Assembly: GCA_947247005.1 (NCBI GenBank)
Contig: OX365948.1
Location: 41,792,601-41,856,600 of the forward strand
DNA length: 64,000 bases
Source of the DNA: Spisula solida
Taxonomy: Eukaryota > Mollusca > Bivalvia > Venerida > Mactridae
Reading direction: 5' to 3'
Shown: in pieces, positions 12,501-27,500 of the stretch
Layout of the letters: each line of letters begins with the position of its first letter
How positions within the stretch are numbered: the first letter of the stretch is position 1
Notes under the pieces: generated by a model
The model's database searches: none
The model's input: the letters and a program-made list of their open reading frames with translations, nothing else
What the model was told of the DNA's origin: nothing
Position numbers and translations under genes: made by a program

Positions 12501-15500
12501 TAGCTATTGGTGAATGGCACGTTTTTATTGTTCATTTATCCAATAGATTGCTGGTGGGCATTTTACATATGAATACGGTGATCTCTCCTATAGAGGCTCA
12601 TAGGAAAAACTTGGCTTGCCCAAATGAACAGACCGGTGGATGAACAGAGAGGTGAACAAACAACCAGGTCAAAGTACAGACAGGTACATAAACACTTACC
12701 GTAGAAGCCTTCTCAGTGAGGTAGCTAATGCCAACATCTGGTCCTATCACAAGTTCCATTGATATACTCCAGCCAGACTGAAATCATATAAAAATATAGT
12801 TAAAGTGTTTTAGGGCCAACCAATTAGATTTCATTATAAAACACCTATTTTAATTCATAGCACATTAACTTCTCATCTTCCAGCCACAAAATTTCAGGCA
12901 TCAGGCATGGAAGGCACATTTTAAAACAATGAATTTTAAGTCCCACTAGTCTGTTTGAGTAGTCAACAGTGATACAGTATTACCCCAGACACTTTAAAAG
13001 GACACTGGACAAACCAGCAGTGACCAGGCCCCGATCTTCCGAAGCATCTCAATATCAGAAAATCTCAGCTCAAATATTGTCACATGTCGTTGAGTGAATT
13101 TCCGTGCGAGACTGGACTCAAAATTTTATCACAAAACAGAAACATTATTTTGAGTTTATTACAGTAAAATGTCAAGAACTCTAATTTCAGATTTGTCATG
13201 CTCTAATTTGAGCAAAATCTCAATTTGAGATGAGATTTCTACTTGAGATGCTTTGAGAGATCGGGGCCTGGACCTATAACTACACTGAGATGATCAAGCA
13301 AGCCAGATGTACCAGCATCAATTTGGTGACTTAAATTATTATGTTACCACCTGGGATTGAATCCGAGACCTCTTGTGCTCGAAGCGGACACTCTACCACT
13401 ACACTATCGAGGCCAATCTATTATTCAAACTATATGTCAAGGTTCAGAACTTCAGGTAGGTCAGAAGCAAACCAAAATAATACCAAACAAAACGGCTACT
13501 TTCCAAACAAAGATATAGAGTTTCATTTATCAGTCAAGATTATCAGGTGTTGAACCTTTTCTGTTTACACTAACACTGTACTCATGTTTCTGGTCTGATG
13601 AACTGGAGTTATCAAAACAGAAAAACAGGAAACAAATCCCCAAAGTACTGGGGCGGGATTACAACGAATACTTACACTCAGCACTCAACACTCAAATATT
13701 GAAATTCACTCTTTTGAGGTTCATTGTGGCATTTGTTTAGAGCAAGACGTTGTAATAATGTTAAATTGGTACTCAACATTGTTTTTGGCTTACTTCCTAG
13801 TTTAATTTAGTGTATTTCAAAGCTATAATTGCAATTCATCAGTCTGAGTGCTGAGTGTGGCACTCAGATTCAATAATTACATTTACACCTCATAAAGAGT
13901 ACAAAATGGCAAAGAAAATGTATCAAATGTTATTTTCAACACTCTTTAACTATCTTATACATTTTCCTCATCTTATTTTGCAATCAATGACAAATAAGAG
14001 CTCATTATATCACATTTTCATTATTTGAGTGTTGATTGCTGAGTGTAAGTATTCGTTATTATCCCGGCCCCAGGTGTTTTAGAAATTTAGGGAAATTTGA
14101 TTTTTTTTAATCATCTGAAGGGGTATATAGGGCAAATGGTTCCACTCAAAAATCTACCAAGCTGTGTGAAATCAGTTATTATGATTTCAACGCTACTGTA
14201 ATCCAAAAGCAATAAAGGCCCATTTTAGCCATTTTGTATGTTTTATTTCATAAGCTGAAAGCCCCACTTTATTTTTAAAATAATTTCATATTACAATCCC
14301 ACTTTTTAAGTACAACCCATGTAAACATATACTAGCACGATCGTGTTGCTAATAAATGCAAATTTTAAGTGGATTTATTTATCCAATGAAGACATAAGGA
14401 TGTACTTATAAGTACAGAATTAACTTAACATGTTAAAGAAGTACAGTATCACATGAACTCTTCAACAAGGAGATATTTCCTGACTTCCTGTTTCAAACTC
14501 AGTATTTATATGAAATCGTAAACCATCGAGAACAGGTCACGTGCCCCTCCATGGACTTTTTACTTTGAGCTATCCAATTTACCTGCGAGCGAGCTCAAGG
14601 CTCGCAGGTAACAAGTTGCAGACTTTGGTAATGAGCAACAGAAATTATTGACAACATGTCTCAGTGTTTGTTTGTTCAGTTCTACATGTAATTAACTTAG
14701 ATAGGAAACAATAACATTATGCTGAAAGCTGTTTTACCCAGACATAAAATGTCAGACATTATTATAATACTACCTGAAAACAACATGGCAGCCAGTAGAC
14801 AAAATTTAGTTTCTGTGTAGTTTCATATTTCAACATAAGTTGCTAGAAAAATTGTGGCTACACCTGATTTTAGGCTCCAAAACCACCAACAATAAGAATT
14901 TTCAAACTTCATCAAGTCGTCAAATTTCATAATTTTGACCTGGGCCCCTTTCATGTTGAGCGCAATTTATACACTGTTCTTTCTTGTGTCGTTCATGCTC
15001 GGCTTTTTTGTTATTTAAGAGCCGCCTTCCCTGTTTGATTTGTTATTATATTTTCTTAAATACTTTACTCCCCCTGGAACCTTCCATAGAACCCTCCCAG
15101 GAAATCCATAAAAACAGGCTCCCTTTGTCACCCGTTCTCTATGCGACCCCTTACTCCAGGAAGATACAAAATAGACGCGAGGGTAGAGGAGAGACTGCCT
15201 TGTCGTTTGACCCCATCCGCCTGTCATTCTGTCAACTAACGGGTTCGTAATGTCGGATAAAAGAACCGTCATATTATTCGCCTTCCTAAGAGTCAGTCAA
15301 CAAATGTCACTACCATTAAAGCTGCTTATGAGGCGACCTGAATTATACGACACATCCCTACAACGGACCGACACATCCCTACAACGGACCGACACATTTG
15401 GATTTATGCATAGACACTTGTTTAAGCCAAGACATCACCTGTCATAAGCAGGTATATTCGGCAAGCCAGCTAAAGGGTTTCCCATGAAATTTTTTTACAT

Positions 15501-18500
15501 TTTAGGTGGAATTTGAAACCCATGCATGGAAGAGAAATGTGATATTCAAGTCGGTGACCTACATAACCAAATGAATAAGAATAATGTAAGTTTTATAAAA
15601 TGAACAGGGAAGACTGGGCTTGTCCAACTGTGTTGCTCTTAAAAAAAAGTTGTCATTATTATCATTATTAAGAATTTATTAGTTTAGACAGTGTTCCTCG
15701 AAGTGCTAGCAGTCCAATATCAAATAACAGCTAGAGACCAAGATTATGGCTGGTCCTCTAAGTACTGGCAGTCCAATATCAAATAACAGCTAGAGACCAA
15801 GATTATGGCTGGTCCTCCAAGTGCTGGCAGTCCAATATCAAATAACAGCTAGAGACCAAGATTATGGCTGGTCCTCCAAGTGCTGGCAGTCCAATATCAA
15901 ATAACAGCTAGAGACCAAGATTATGGCTGGTCCTCCAAGTGCTAGCAGTCCAATATCAAATAACAGCTAGAGACCAAGATTATGGCTGGTCCTCTTAGTA
16001 CTGGCAGTCCAATATCAAATAACAGCTAGAGACCAAGATTATGGCTTCTCTTTTTTAATTTATACATTATTATTTCCACAACATAATAAAAGTCATAAAA
16101 GTCTGATTAAGAAGAATAAACTATACCATATCCTTATATTTCCCATAAAGAAACTCACAGGAACCACAATGCTTGCCAAACTGTGTTGCCACTTGAAATA
16201 AAGTCATTATTATTACCCATCAGCTAGCACCAATGACAAATGACATAAAACCGACCTTAAGTTTGTATTTAAGGCAATACAAATAAGAAACACAAAAGCT
16301 TATGATTAACCACAGAACAGTGAATTACGAATATTCAAGAACACAATGATTACGTAATGAGAAAAAACCTTACCGTCAACAAGTAATTAAATCCACAATA
16401 ATTTCATGTATATTTTTTTCCGTTGCTAGGCAATCAACTGTTTCAATCAAAGTTGATCAAGTAAATGAGACCCTTTGTATGACTGTTGATCACTATATTA
16501 TCCATTAATAATAGCATACAATACACTCAAGTTCACCAGCCACATTAAATTGTAAGATGAAGTAATTTCTATATATGTTCTTAGCCACTTGAAGCACTTA
16601 ATAACCAACATACTACTTAAACAATAATGTTATCCAGACTAAAACATGGTAAATAACAGCCTTTAACATATTCCTAGAACTTCCAACAACATTTTATAAT
16701 ACCTAGACATCCTCCTATGTTTATATAAATGTTAGCCATCACTACACAGCTCCTTAACAAACAAATTAAAAGTGATATTCCCCATCCACATGACAGTGTA
16801 AGCAAACATAACAAAAGTTGTTTTACCTTTATTTTACATCTGGAACATTTTTGTTTATTTTAAGACTTTGCAACAAAACCTGCCACACCTAAACTTTAAC
16901 CAATATCTCTACAATAAGATGTACCTATCTAATATATAAAGCCTAAAGGCTTATCAGCTTGATGAAATCATGCTTTGAACACGTTGAGTCCTGCTGTGGA
17001 TACATAGATTGTTGGGGTACTTGTACTAACACATCTAGTGATTTATCAAACATTACAAATTTGATCTCATGGTTTCTTCATATCACAGTGGTGTTCTGCA
17101 GTGATAAATCAATGCGCAAAATGACTTACCTGGACCTCATAGGTGTAACTGCAGTGATAATCAATGTGTAAAATGATTTACCTGGACCTCATAGGTGTTC
17201 TGCAGTGATAATCAATGCGCAAAATGATTTACCTGGACCTCATTGGTGTAACTGCAGTGATAATGTTCGAACTGCAGTGATGATGTTATTGCGCGAAACT
17301 ATTAAACTGGTACTCATGAATATTCAATGCTTATCTGTCGTCCTATCAGATTTGTTTTTTTAATAAGTGAAAACATTCTTATGCAGAATATCTAGCAAGG
17401 GCATTATTGGTACCATTTTATTTTGCCTTTGGTATGATTCGGCCTGGGATCAAACTTTGGATCCCCCGCACTCAAAGCAGGCACTCAACCACTAGGCTAT
17501 AAAAGCAGTTTCATAAAAAAGTTAAAGAAGACTTACCCCGAGCGCACATTTAAATCTCTCCTGGCTAAACCTGTTCACTCTTGACAATGTATCGAAGAAT
17601 TTATAAACACACTCGGATTCTGATAACTGTGCGTACACTTTAAAATGCTGCTGTATGGCTTTCCGTAAATTTTTGGACTGAAAAAAAAGCAAAAAGAAGG
17701 AAAATATAACATTTTTTTATCAGTTTAGTAATAAATGTTCGTTTCAGGTGGAAGTAAAACTGTGACATGACTAAATAATAAATAGACATACATTGCTTGC
17801 AGATAAACATTTGGGAACAAACTACGTGAAATTTTGCCCAAAAAATTGAAACACAAAGAATATTACATAATAAATTCCTGTTTCCACTGATTTTAACTAA
17901 CAATCTAAAAAATTCTTTCTTACATACTTCCAATGCAGCACTGGGTCAATTAAATCCAACTACAAATGTGTATCTGAATAAATTCATGAAAAATATTAAG
18001 TAATTACAATCAAGTACTATAAAACCACAGTATGGTCACAATATAGGCTATCTGACTGCTAATATTATAACTTATAAGTGCAGAATGCGGACTACTGAGT
18101 GTTAAGCGCAAGAGCTTTCCTGTTTTTATAACATACTTTAAAATTGTTTCTGTTTGCGTCCAAATATAAATTTGCAGGTTGACAGAAAAACATCTTCGAA
18201 GTACAGTAAAACCTCACCTAAAGACTGCCCAAAAAATAAGACCACCTCAAAAATTAAGACCATAATTTTTAAGTGTTGATGTTTTTGCTCTTCATTTAAT
18301 CTCAATATATGGGATATAACTACCAAAACACTCGATAAGAAAACAAGTTTTCAATGGTCCAAAGGTTGGTCTAACTATAGATTTTATTGCAATTATTTCA
18401 AACTTTGGTAACTGTTTCGTCGCCAAAATTCAGTTAGGTCTGGTTTGGTCTGGTTTCAACTATTTTGTGGCTCGAACACAGTTCAACTTGGTTTCCCTGG

Positions 18501-21500
18501 TGACAATGTTTACTTTCCTTCGCCACTGAAGGAGAGCACAGACTAAAGAACCAAACGAAACCCAAGACTGAACTGAATTTAGGCGACAGAATAGTTACCA
18601 AAGTTTTTCGCAAAAAATCTGCCACAATGGGTTTACAGCATATACTCATTAGTGGGTGGGGGAAAAGTGGAAGAGCATCAGCGGGTCAAGTACATCATAA
18701 GTGAGTTATTGGTATCGGTATGGGAACATGTTCTCAAGCATCTATATCAACTCCATCCATCTATGATAAACATGTCATTTCAAGAAGTCAGTAGTATACA
18801 ACTGTATGAATATACAAATTGATATAGAGTAAGGACACTTTGAACGCCAGAACAACAAACAAACTGTATGAATATACAAACAATTGATATAGAGTATGGA
18901 CATTTTGAACGCCAGAACAACAAACAAACTGTATGAATATACAAACAATTGATATAGAGTATGGACACTTTGAACTTCCGACCATCAAACAAACAGTTAA
19001 GCATCCAACCCTTTGGGAAACATAAGTTTTGTTGTTGTAGAAGATATAGAGGATATTACATGAGTGTCTTTCCATATTGAATTTATTAAACGAGTTGAAT
19101 AAAATAACAAGAAACATACATACAAAATCTTGAGTCATTTGAACTTAAGATGACAAAGTTATGCTCCGGACAAGAAATGCTCTAATAAAATCAATCAAAG
19201 GGCAATAATTCAAAAACTATGACAGGTAGATTTATGGTTCTTGCGCACTGCACTTCGGCCTATTGCAAGAAACTTGCATACCAAATCTAGGGTTATTTGA
19301 ACTTAAGGTGACAAAGTTATGCTCCGGACAAGAAATGCTCTAATAAAATCAAAGGGAAATAATTCAAAAACTATGACAGGTAGAGTTATGATTCTTGCGC
19401 ACTGCACTCCGGCTTATTGCAAGAAACATGCATACCAATTCTTGAGTCATTTGAACTTAAGGTGACAAAGTTATGCTCCGGACAAGAAATGCTCTAATAA
19501 AATCAATCAAAGGGAAATAATTCAAAAACTATGACAGGTAGAGTTATGGTTCTTGCGCACTGCACTCCGGCTTATTGCAAGAAACATGCATACCAATTCT
19601 TGAGTCATTTGAACTTAAGGTGACAAAGTTATGCTCCGGACAAGAAATGCTCTAATAAAATCAATCAAAGGGAAATAATTCAAAAACTATGACAGGTAGA
19701 GTTATGGTTCTTGCGCACTGCACTCCGGCTTATTGCAAGAAACATGCATACCAATTCTTGAGTCATTTGAACTTAAGGTGACAAAGTTATGCTCCGGACA
19801 AGCAATTTGTGACGCCGCCGCCAAAGTAACACCTATATGTCGCCTTTTCAGGCGACACAATAAATTGCGAGGCGCTGCCGAGCATTTTATCGATTTTTCA
19901 ACGAGTTTAATAAATTCAATGTTGGAAGTCACAAATGTAATGTTCTTTTTATCGCATGTTAGCCTTTTCTGGCCGTAACATAAAATAGCTACTTATTTTT
20001 CACTATTATAAACGCGCAATTTTGACGACGTCGCCTATCCTTTGAATGACGTCGCGTGATAGCTTTATTACACTAGCATGGGTGAAAGTTGAGAAATATG
20101 AAAATACTGAAAAATAAGCTGGGGGCCAGGGGGGCCAAAGGACCCCCGGTGGGTCCAGGGCAAAGCCTTGGCCAGGGGTCCAGGGGGCCGGAGGCCCTCT
20201 GAAGCTCCTAGAAAACAGCATTTTGAAGTACTTCTGAAAGCAAATCCTGGCACTTCTGACTTGCTGTTATAAAAAATAAAAGGCCTCCCAAAAAGCTTAT
20301 TCACTTGGTGATTTTGTTTTCACTTTCAAGTTAATACCTTTGAATTATTATTGGACTTCTACTGAGTGAACAAGCGTCTGTACAAAAGTAATAGTCAATG
20401 GAATTAAGGTTGTACCTTGTTGAGAAGTGCAGATAATTTGGACAAAAATGCTTGATAGTTTCCTATTCTTGTGTAGAGGTTGGGGTCACAATGGTGAACA
20501 AGTTTCATCCAGTAAAGTATGAAAGCAGGGGTAGGGGTCTAGAGGCCCCCCCAGAAGCTTCTGAGAATTAGTGATTTTGATTGCCAATTAACAGCTTAAC
20601 TCCAGCATCATGAGGTTGCCAAAAACCGACCTACTGTCATGTAAAATATCTGCATGTGTGAACACTTTCATCTGATGTATGGACTATGTATGGATATAAA
20701 TATCTACACAAAAAACTGTGACTAGTGTATTATCAAAAATAAATAATGGCTTTATTACGCTACCGCGACGTCAAACATGTGATAAGTGTAAGTTAAAATT
20801 AATAGTAACTCTTGGAACAAAATGGTTATGTTGCTAAAGAGAGGCTGTTGCTCAAGGGCTGTTCTAGAGGGGTTGCAGTCTGTACTATTGAAATTGAATT
20901 TCCAAACAACAAAAATATTCTAACAATTCATACATAGTTTGGACTATTGGTAAACCAATTGTAGATAAAACACTTTGAACTTTTGAACAACAAAAAAACA
21001 ACAATAAACAACACTACAAGACTAATGACGACCACTTAACAGATAAAGTCAGACCAGGAAATGATCAGCTAATAAATGCCTATTGGGGATAATCCTTGAA
21101 TAAAACAACAAAACAATACTGATGACAACAACTTAAAAGATAAAGTCACAGACCAGGAAATGATCAGCTTATAATACTGGGGGATAATCCTTGAATAAAT
21201 ACCATATGGTCAAACACTTCAGACACTTCTGATGTTGACATATTTGAATCTCACACTTCATAACTACAGGGTAGCAATACCACGTGGCTTTTGGCTACAG
21301 TTACAAGTAGAAATTTGTAAACATTGGAACACAAATATAACCATAAGTATTTTACTTCTTCATCGATTTCTATAAAATATATGCCACGCTAAGGGGAAAA
21401 GTATTTGCTTTCCGTGAAATATAATATCTTTTTCAGCAGTTTTACCATCTTTTTCAGCAGTTTTACCATTTTTTCCATTACCCTGTGAAACCTACACATT

Positions 21501-24500
21501 CCACAGTTTTTAAATTAAAATATCATTCAGGCCTCAGACAAATCGCAGACATCCAGACAGATCACAGACATCACAAGGCTGTCCTGCGATGCCTGTACGG
21601 TTGCCATACGCGTCATGATTGTAGTAGAAACATTGCTGTAAAGGTAAATCGCAAACAAAACACAGAAAAAGTTGAAATCTCGAGAATTTGGTTAGCGACG
21701 TTGAGTTGATCTTGCGGCGCTAATATTTCGTACGGCAGTCGGAGGATGGGCTTACGGTTGTCACACGAAATATCAGCGATTTTCCCATAAGGTGCCTTAT
21801 TAAGTGATTATATACAGGTGTACGACTGTCGCGAGGCTGATCTGACGCAGGCTTTATTTTAGTGTGACCGAACGGAACATCAATAAAACATCTGTGATAC
21901 TATATGGGCTTCACACGGATACCGTATGATTTGTCCAAAATCAACGGAGCTCGTACAGAACTGGTAGAGTGAAATATAACACAATCAAGGTATATTTCAT
22001 CATTTCAGGACTCACTTTAATAGTACTGGATGGACCTTAGTCAAATACCTAGTTTCGAAATTAGACGTGTTGACTAATATTATTATTACGTTTGATGACT
22101 GTTACTCAAATATCTTGGTTAGCGTGCTTGCCGTCTAATCAGCCAACCAGAGTTCAAATACGGGTGATGGCACTCATGCATATGCCTGTCATATTTCAGC
22201 TGAAAGCTGACTGGTAAATAAAGGCTATGCTCAGCATGTACAGAGCTATTGGTGAATGTTGCCAAATTAAATGATTTTAATTACCAAAACTCGGCAAGTA
22301 ATTGATGAAGCTAAATCAAAATATTTTTTTATTATCAAAATGCGCAACTATGTATATTTGTTAATATTCGTAAGACGTCAAAACGTAATTTCTAGTCATA
22401 CGGAACGAATTTTAATTACTTTCAGTCTGGAAGATGCAATATTTATGGATGGTAAGGTTAAAGTCAACTAAATTATTATTTAAATATTATCCAGAACTGG
22501 ATAACTTTTGGTTAACTTTAACCAACTTTGGATAACTTATCCAAGTGGATAAATGGTTTTATACAAATCGTTAACCTACTTGGATAATTTAACCAATTTG
22601 GTTAAAGTTAACCATGGATAAGTTATCCAAACTGGTTAACTTTAAGCAACGTTTATACAATTGGGTGCTGGTCTGACTTTATCCAGTTTCCAAGACTAAC
22701 ATATCGCTGGCTTAGAATGAGAAGGTCGTGAGTAAAAAAAACAATATTTTGAGAAAACAAGAAAAAACTATCTGAAAACTACTCTTTACTTTTGGAGAAA
22801 CAAGCTTTTTAAACTTAAGTTTGGTCGACATGACCAGTTCCGACTTTCATGAAAATAGGCTCATAAGAAGCGCCTTGTGATGCAGATTTCAAATATGCAA
22901 TAGTCGCAAAAGGTCATAAGTAGTACTAATTCTAAGCCAGCGATCTGGCATGTTTGGCCTTATTAAACAAGGGAGATTACTTATGAATGCATATTAACAA
23001 GAAACTAGACAGGAGTTGTGTCCCCTACTGTCATAGTACAGTCATAAACATAGATGTAAATCATTAATGGCTACCATTATTTAACCAACATGCAAACATT
23101 ATCAAATGCATCTGCAGCCAACAGAAATCAATACCAATGACTTGAATCTAGAAAATTCTCAACAAATACCGAGAACTTTAAATGTCAGAAGCATGTTAGC
23201 ATGCTAAACTTGATAGAATCCAGATATTTTCAAACAGCACAATATTGAGTAGGATAGGCACACAAATATAAAATAATAAACAAATAATAAATCAGAAAAT
23301 TATAAACTGAAAGTAATTGCCAAATTAAACAAGACTGGGTTCAATAAACGCTTATGCCCCCTGTGGAAGCCTTGTCCATAAATAAGTCTAAGTCCAAAAT
23401 TAGGTCAAGGTGAAGGTCAAAATGGGGTCAGGTGATACAGGTGTGTGGAGAGTGTTCATATACAACATCCATGCAAGTTTGGAAGCTTTGTAGCAAGCCA
23501 TAATGATGCTAGAAGAAACGGTCAATTTGGGTTAACCAGGACGGACGAACGGACGGACGAACGGACGGACGGACAGGTGAATCACTATATGCCTCCCGAT
23601 CTATCGATACGGGGGCATAAAAACCGGACCAAATTTTAACATAAGCACATCATAGATGCTAAACTGATGTTTTGTCCCAATAAAAAGGAACATTGTCATA
23701 ACCTGAACAGAAAACTTAATAATAACTATCAAATTTCATTTTTTTAGTTCAAAAGGGCCGTAATTCTTGCAAAAAGCTGAATGGAATTTTGTGTCTTTCT
23801 TTGCACGGTCAGGTGTTGATGGTGAACACGTGTTGCAAGTTTAAAAGCAATATAGCTTTGGTAGTTTAGGAGAAATGAACCTACAACCTGACTTAAACCA
23901 ATGCAAAATAAAGAAAACAAGAGGGCCCAAAGGGCCATAGGTCGCTCACCTGTCCTAGTAGTTCATGCACCCCTAATGGTAGCCTCTATTGCATGTACAA
24001 AGTTTTCATATTGTCTTATGCTTTATAATTTACATCACATTTAGACCCAATGACATATTAAAGTGATTTGACCTTGTGATCTAGTTTTTGACCCCGGATG
24101 ACCCAATATTGAACTTGACCTAGATTTTGTTAAGATGATCATTGTGACCAAGTTTCATAAAGATTAGGCCAAAATTGTGACCTCTAGTGACTACACAAGG
24201 TTTAACTATTATTTGACCTTGTGACCTAGTTTTTGATCCTGGATGACCCAATATCGAACTTGACCTAGATTTTGTTAAGATGATCATTGTAACCAAGTTT
24301 CATAAAGATTAGGTCAAAATTGTGACCTCTAGGGACTACACTAGGTTTTTCTATGATTTGACCTTGTGACCTAGTTTTTGACCTCGGATGACCCAATATT
24401 GAACTTGACCTAGATTTTGTTGAAATGATCATTGTGACCAAGTTTCATAATGATTAAGCTAAAACTGTGACCTCTAGTGTCTACACAAGTAATTGTGGAC

Positions 24501-27500
24501 GGACGGACGACGGACGAAGAGTGATCACAAAAGCTCACTCTGTCACTTTGTGACAGGTGAGCTAAAAAGGCCATAACTCCCTTAAAATTTATCTGATCAG
24601 CATGTGCCGATGATATGCACAACTATGATTTGGCACTGATCATTCATGCAAAGTTTTGTTGACATCTGACCAATAGCAGAGAAATAGCATGGACAAATTT
24701 TGCGTGGACCAACCAACCGACCGACTGACCAACCAACCAACCTCAAGAATGACTCCAATATAGCCACAATATACTTGTTACTTCGTATCTACGGGTATAA
24801 TGACAGAATTGACTAAAATAATACCTTCATAGAGTCTATCACATTTTTAGGCAGGAATCTTTTCAAACCAACTTCTTTTTCTAGATACTCGAAGTTGGAC
24901 TTCTTGTCTAGTGCTACTTGAGGCATATCCTTGAAGAATTTCCTGTAAAATACATTATATTCACATGTATTTATATCTTCTGTCACAGCCTACATAAACA
25001 CATCATTCACATACAGTACCGTAGTCTCCCAAGATTGCCCGCCTCCAAAGATTGCCCGTCTGTCCGTGAATTTATGATTTCAAACTACTTGCCCGAATCA
25101 GCAAAAGTGAATAATTTATCAGACTGAACCCAGAATGGTAACCCAACATTGGATGTGAGACTGAACCCAGAATGGTAACCAAACATTTGATGTGTTCTTT
25201 ACACAACTTTAGATATCAGTTTCAAAGTCATTTAGTCTCCAAAAGGCAAATTGGGAAGGATATATACTTCCTTTTTATTTTCACGTTTTTTTTGCATCTG
25301 ACTTATCTTTGAATTTTCCTGCATTTTTTTATATGTGTCTGTTACACAGCTGTGTGCCATACTTGGGGAAATACGGTAGATAATGAATGAGAATACAGCA
25401 TGTTACAATTCTTCATCAACATGTCATGACAGGTAAACATTTATGTAATTTCCCACATGTATAATAACATAACCACTGTAACTTAGCAGGTGTCTATACA
25501 TAATTCAATTTTGTTTTCTTGAAAAAAAGGTTTGAAACCAAAACGTCAAAAAATAATAATTTCAACTAAACTATTAAATGTTTCATTGTTGATTATCCAG
25601 GGGTCCATTGCCCAAGCAAAGTGCTGCCGAGTGCCTTTATTCAGTTACCTCCTGTTCAAGGGAATATACAGGGGTGTCAACAGGGCCAAACTAAAAATCA
25701 GGAAAATTGTATGCAGCCGATTAAATTGACAATAACTTTACCATTTCTTGAGATATTTTCATCAAATAACTTTTATTTTGGTCAGAGGTCATTGCTCTTT
25801 CAGGAGAAATCAGGAATTCCGGATAAATCAGGAAAATTGTCATCCCTGATTATCGAAGGCCTGGATTACCTCCACTGGAAGGTTTTCTGAATTATACATA
25901 GTTTCCACAGCTTCTTGAATGTTACACTATTTACCTCCCTTGCTTTGAAAAAGTCGGCCATCTTGAGTGAGCACTAGTACAGCATTAGGCTGGCCCATTT
26001 CTTGGAATTTCAGTGCATTATTGAACCCGCCCTTTTCTTTGACATTTGGGAACGTATCACAACATAATACTCAATGGGGAGCAGAAATTTAATCATTAAG
26101 TTGCCAGATGGAAAGTGGGAAGTTTGCTTAATTGTCACAGAGATGTGCTTTTTAGAATGGGACAAAATATCTGACCTAAGACATTGCCTGAAAATGGATG
26201 ATTCAAAAGCAATATTCCTCATGTAACATACACTGCCAACCAAAAATAAGTGTACAGATGTTATTTGCCAACTTACTTGCCTGTAATAATACTATTTGCA
26301 GAACAGTGAAGCAACAATGTATTTGAAGAAAATGAATATTTTTGTTTATTAAATGGAAAGGCCATACATTATTTGGTACCCTAGGTGCAAAATCTAAAGT
26401 TTCTTTGTCCCTCTTGAATGGTAACTTTGTCACAAAAAGATGGAAAATTCAGCCTTTTTGATCACATGATTATTTTAGGTCCGAACATCTTCATCTTTAT
26501 TTCTATCTCTATTTTGACTCATTTAGTAACTGTAGTTTCAGAAACTAGTTTAGCTGTGACCGTCTGATAAACAGATATTGAATAATTTAACCAGGTTTAA
26601 TTTTTAACAATTATTTACTGTATACTTTTTTTTGGTGGGTACTGTATATCATCCCAAATCATTTATTTACATATTACTTAACACATAAACAAGCTAGATC
26701 GAGTCAATCATTGACATATCTTTATTAGATCAAAGGTCTTAACCACAAGAAATGCATCTTGTTTGAAATTCATTGAACAGCATATAATATTGTTCAACAT
26801 GCTTCATTATCATTTGGCACATTGTGTTTTAAGCTTTATATTGATATGTTTTGAAGTAACCAAAATGAAGTTATCCTGAAGTTTGGGTGCCTGCTTAAAA
26901 GTGTGGGAAACCAACCTCAGTAAAACATAGAAGGTACCAGTTGAATAGTTCCCTTGCTGTGAGCTCTACTTTCATATCCTAGTGGCAAGGAGTTTCATCA
27001 TTAATGAGGTGTTAACAGTGATTGTATCATAGTTAAAATCAGATAAGAGTGCACTGACTGCAATACTGCACTGGAAAAGTGTGCAATAACTGCAACATTG
27101 CACTGGATGTGGCACATCAACAATGGCCTCTGTTAAACTATAATACAAATTACATACAGAACTAACACTTGGATATCGATTTTATCTGATGCCACGCCCT
27201 GATTAAATACAATAACCTTGTGTTTCAGTTCTCTATAGCTTATATAAATTGTAGAACTTGTATCAGAATTGACCCTAATTAAGCAGCCCTTGAAATGTGA
27301 TTGATCAATTTTATCTAATACAGCATACAAGGAAGGACAACTTTTCGATGACAACTTGTTTGTTTGTTTGTTTGTTCAGTTTTAACGCTGTTTCTCAAGA
27401 TTGTTTTAGTTATTTACGGAGGAAGATTCACCTATTTTTCTGGACTCTATCCAAACCAGTAGTTCTTTATCCTTTCAACAAGGTACCATCAACCTCTCTT

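Larger units (their letters stand above)
7804..12699. other. FAK intron g-h (4896 bp)
   Basis: Contains a 32-bp minisatellite, a dispersed repeat, three inverted-repeat elements (9512-10138, 10422-10636, 10719-10958), an AGTCCCCT-family repeat (11716-11957) and a small palindromic MITE (12455-12592). The motif 'aaagggcgctatataaatctg' near 9075-9096 resembles a SINE tail. No gene is seen. Confidence 0.7.
12778..17536. other. FAK intron f-g (4759 bp)
   Basis: Contains MITEs (13025-13270, 13648-14073), tRNA-like segments (13346-13414, 17440-17505), and tandem repeats at 15692-16046 and 17098-17282. A less AT-rich block at about 14950-15450 has short open frames on both strands and no recognisable product. 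Confidence 0.7.
17678..24824. other. FAK intron e-f (7147 bp)
   Basis: Contains a MITE (18400-18606), tandem repeats (18799-18990, 19131-19806), a dispersed-element fragment (20079-20655), a palindromic cluster (22485-22660), a TTATGCCCCC element (23330-23621) and composite repeats (23917-24802). No gene is supported. Confidence 0.7.

Noticed and set aside
17640..17933. 97-codon minus-strand frame adjoining FAK exon f
   Set aside because: It reads through the acceptor of exon f in a different frame and has no family resemblance.
20006..20304. Pro/Gly-rich minus-strand frames at 20.0-20.3 kb and the counterpart at 30.8-31.0 kb
   Set aside because: They lie in the GC-rich part of a dispersed element; they are shared because the repeat is shared.
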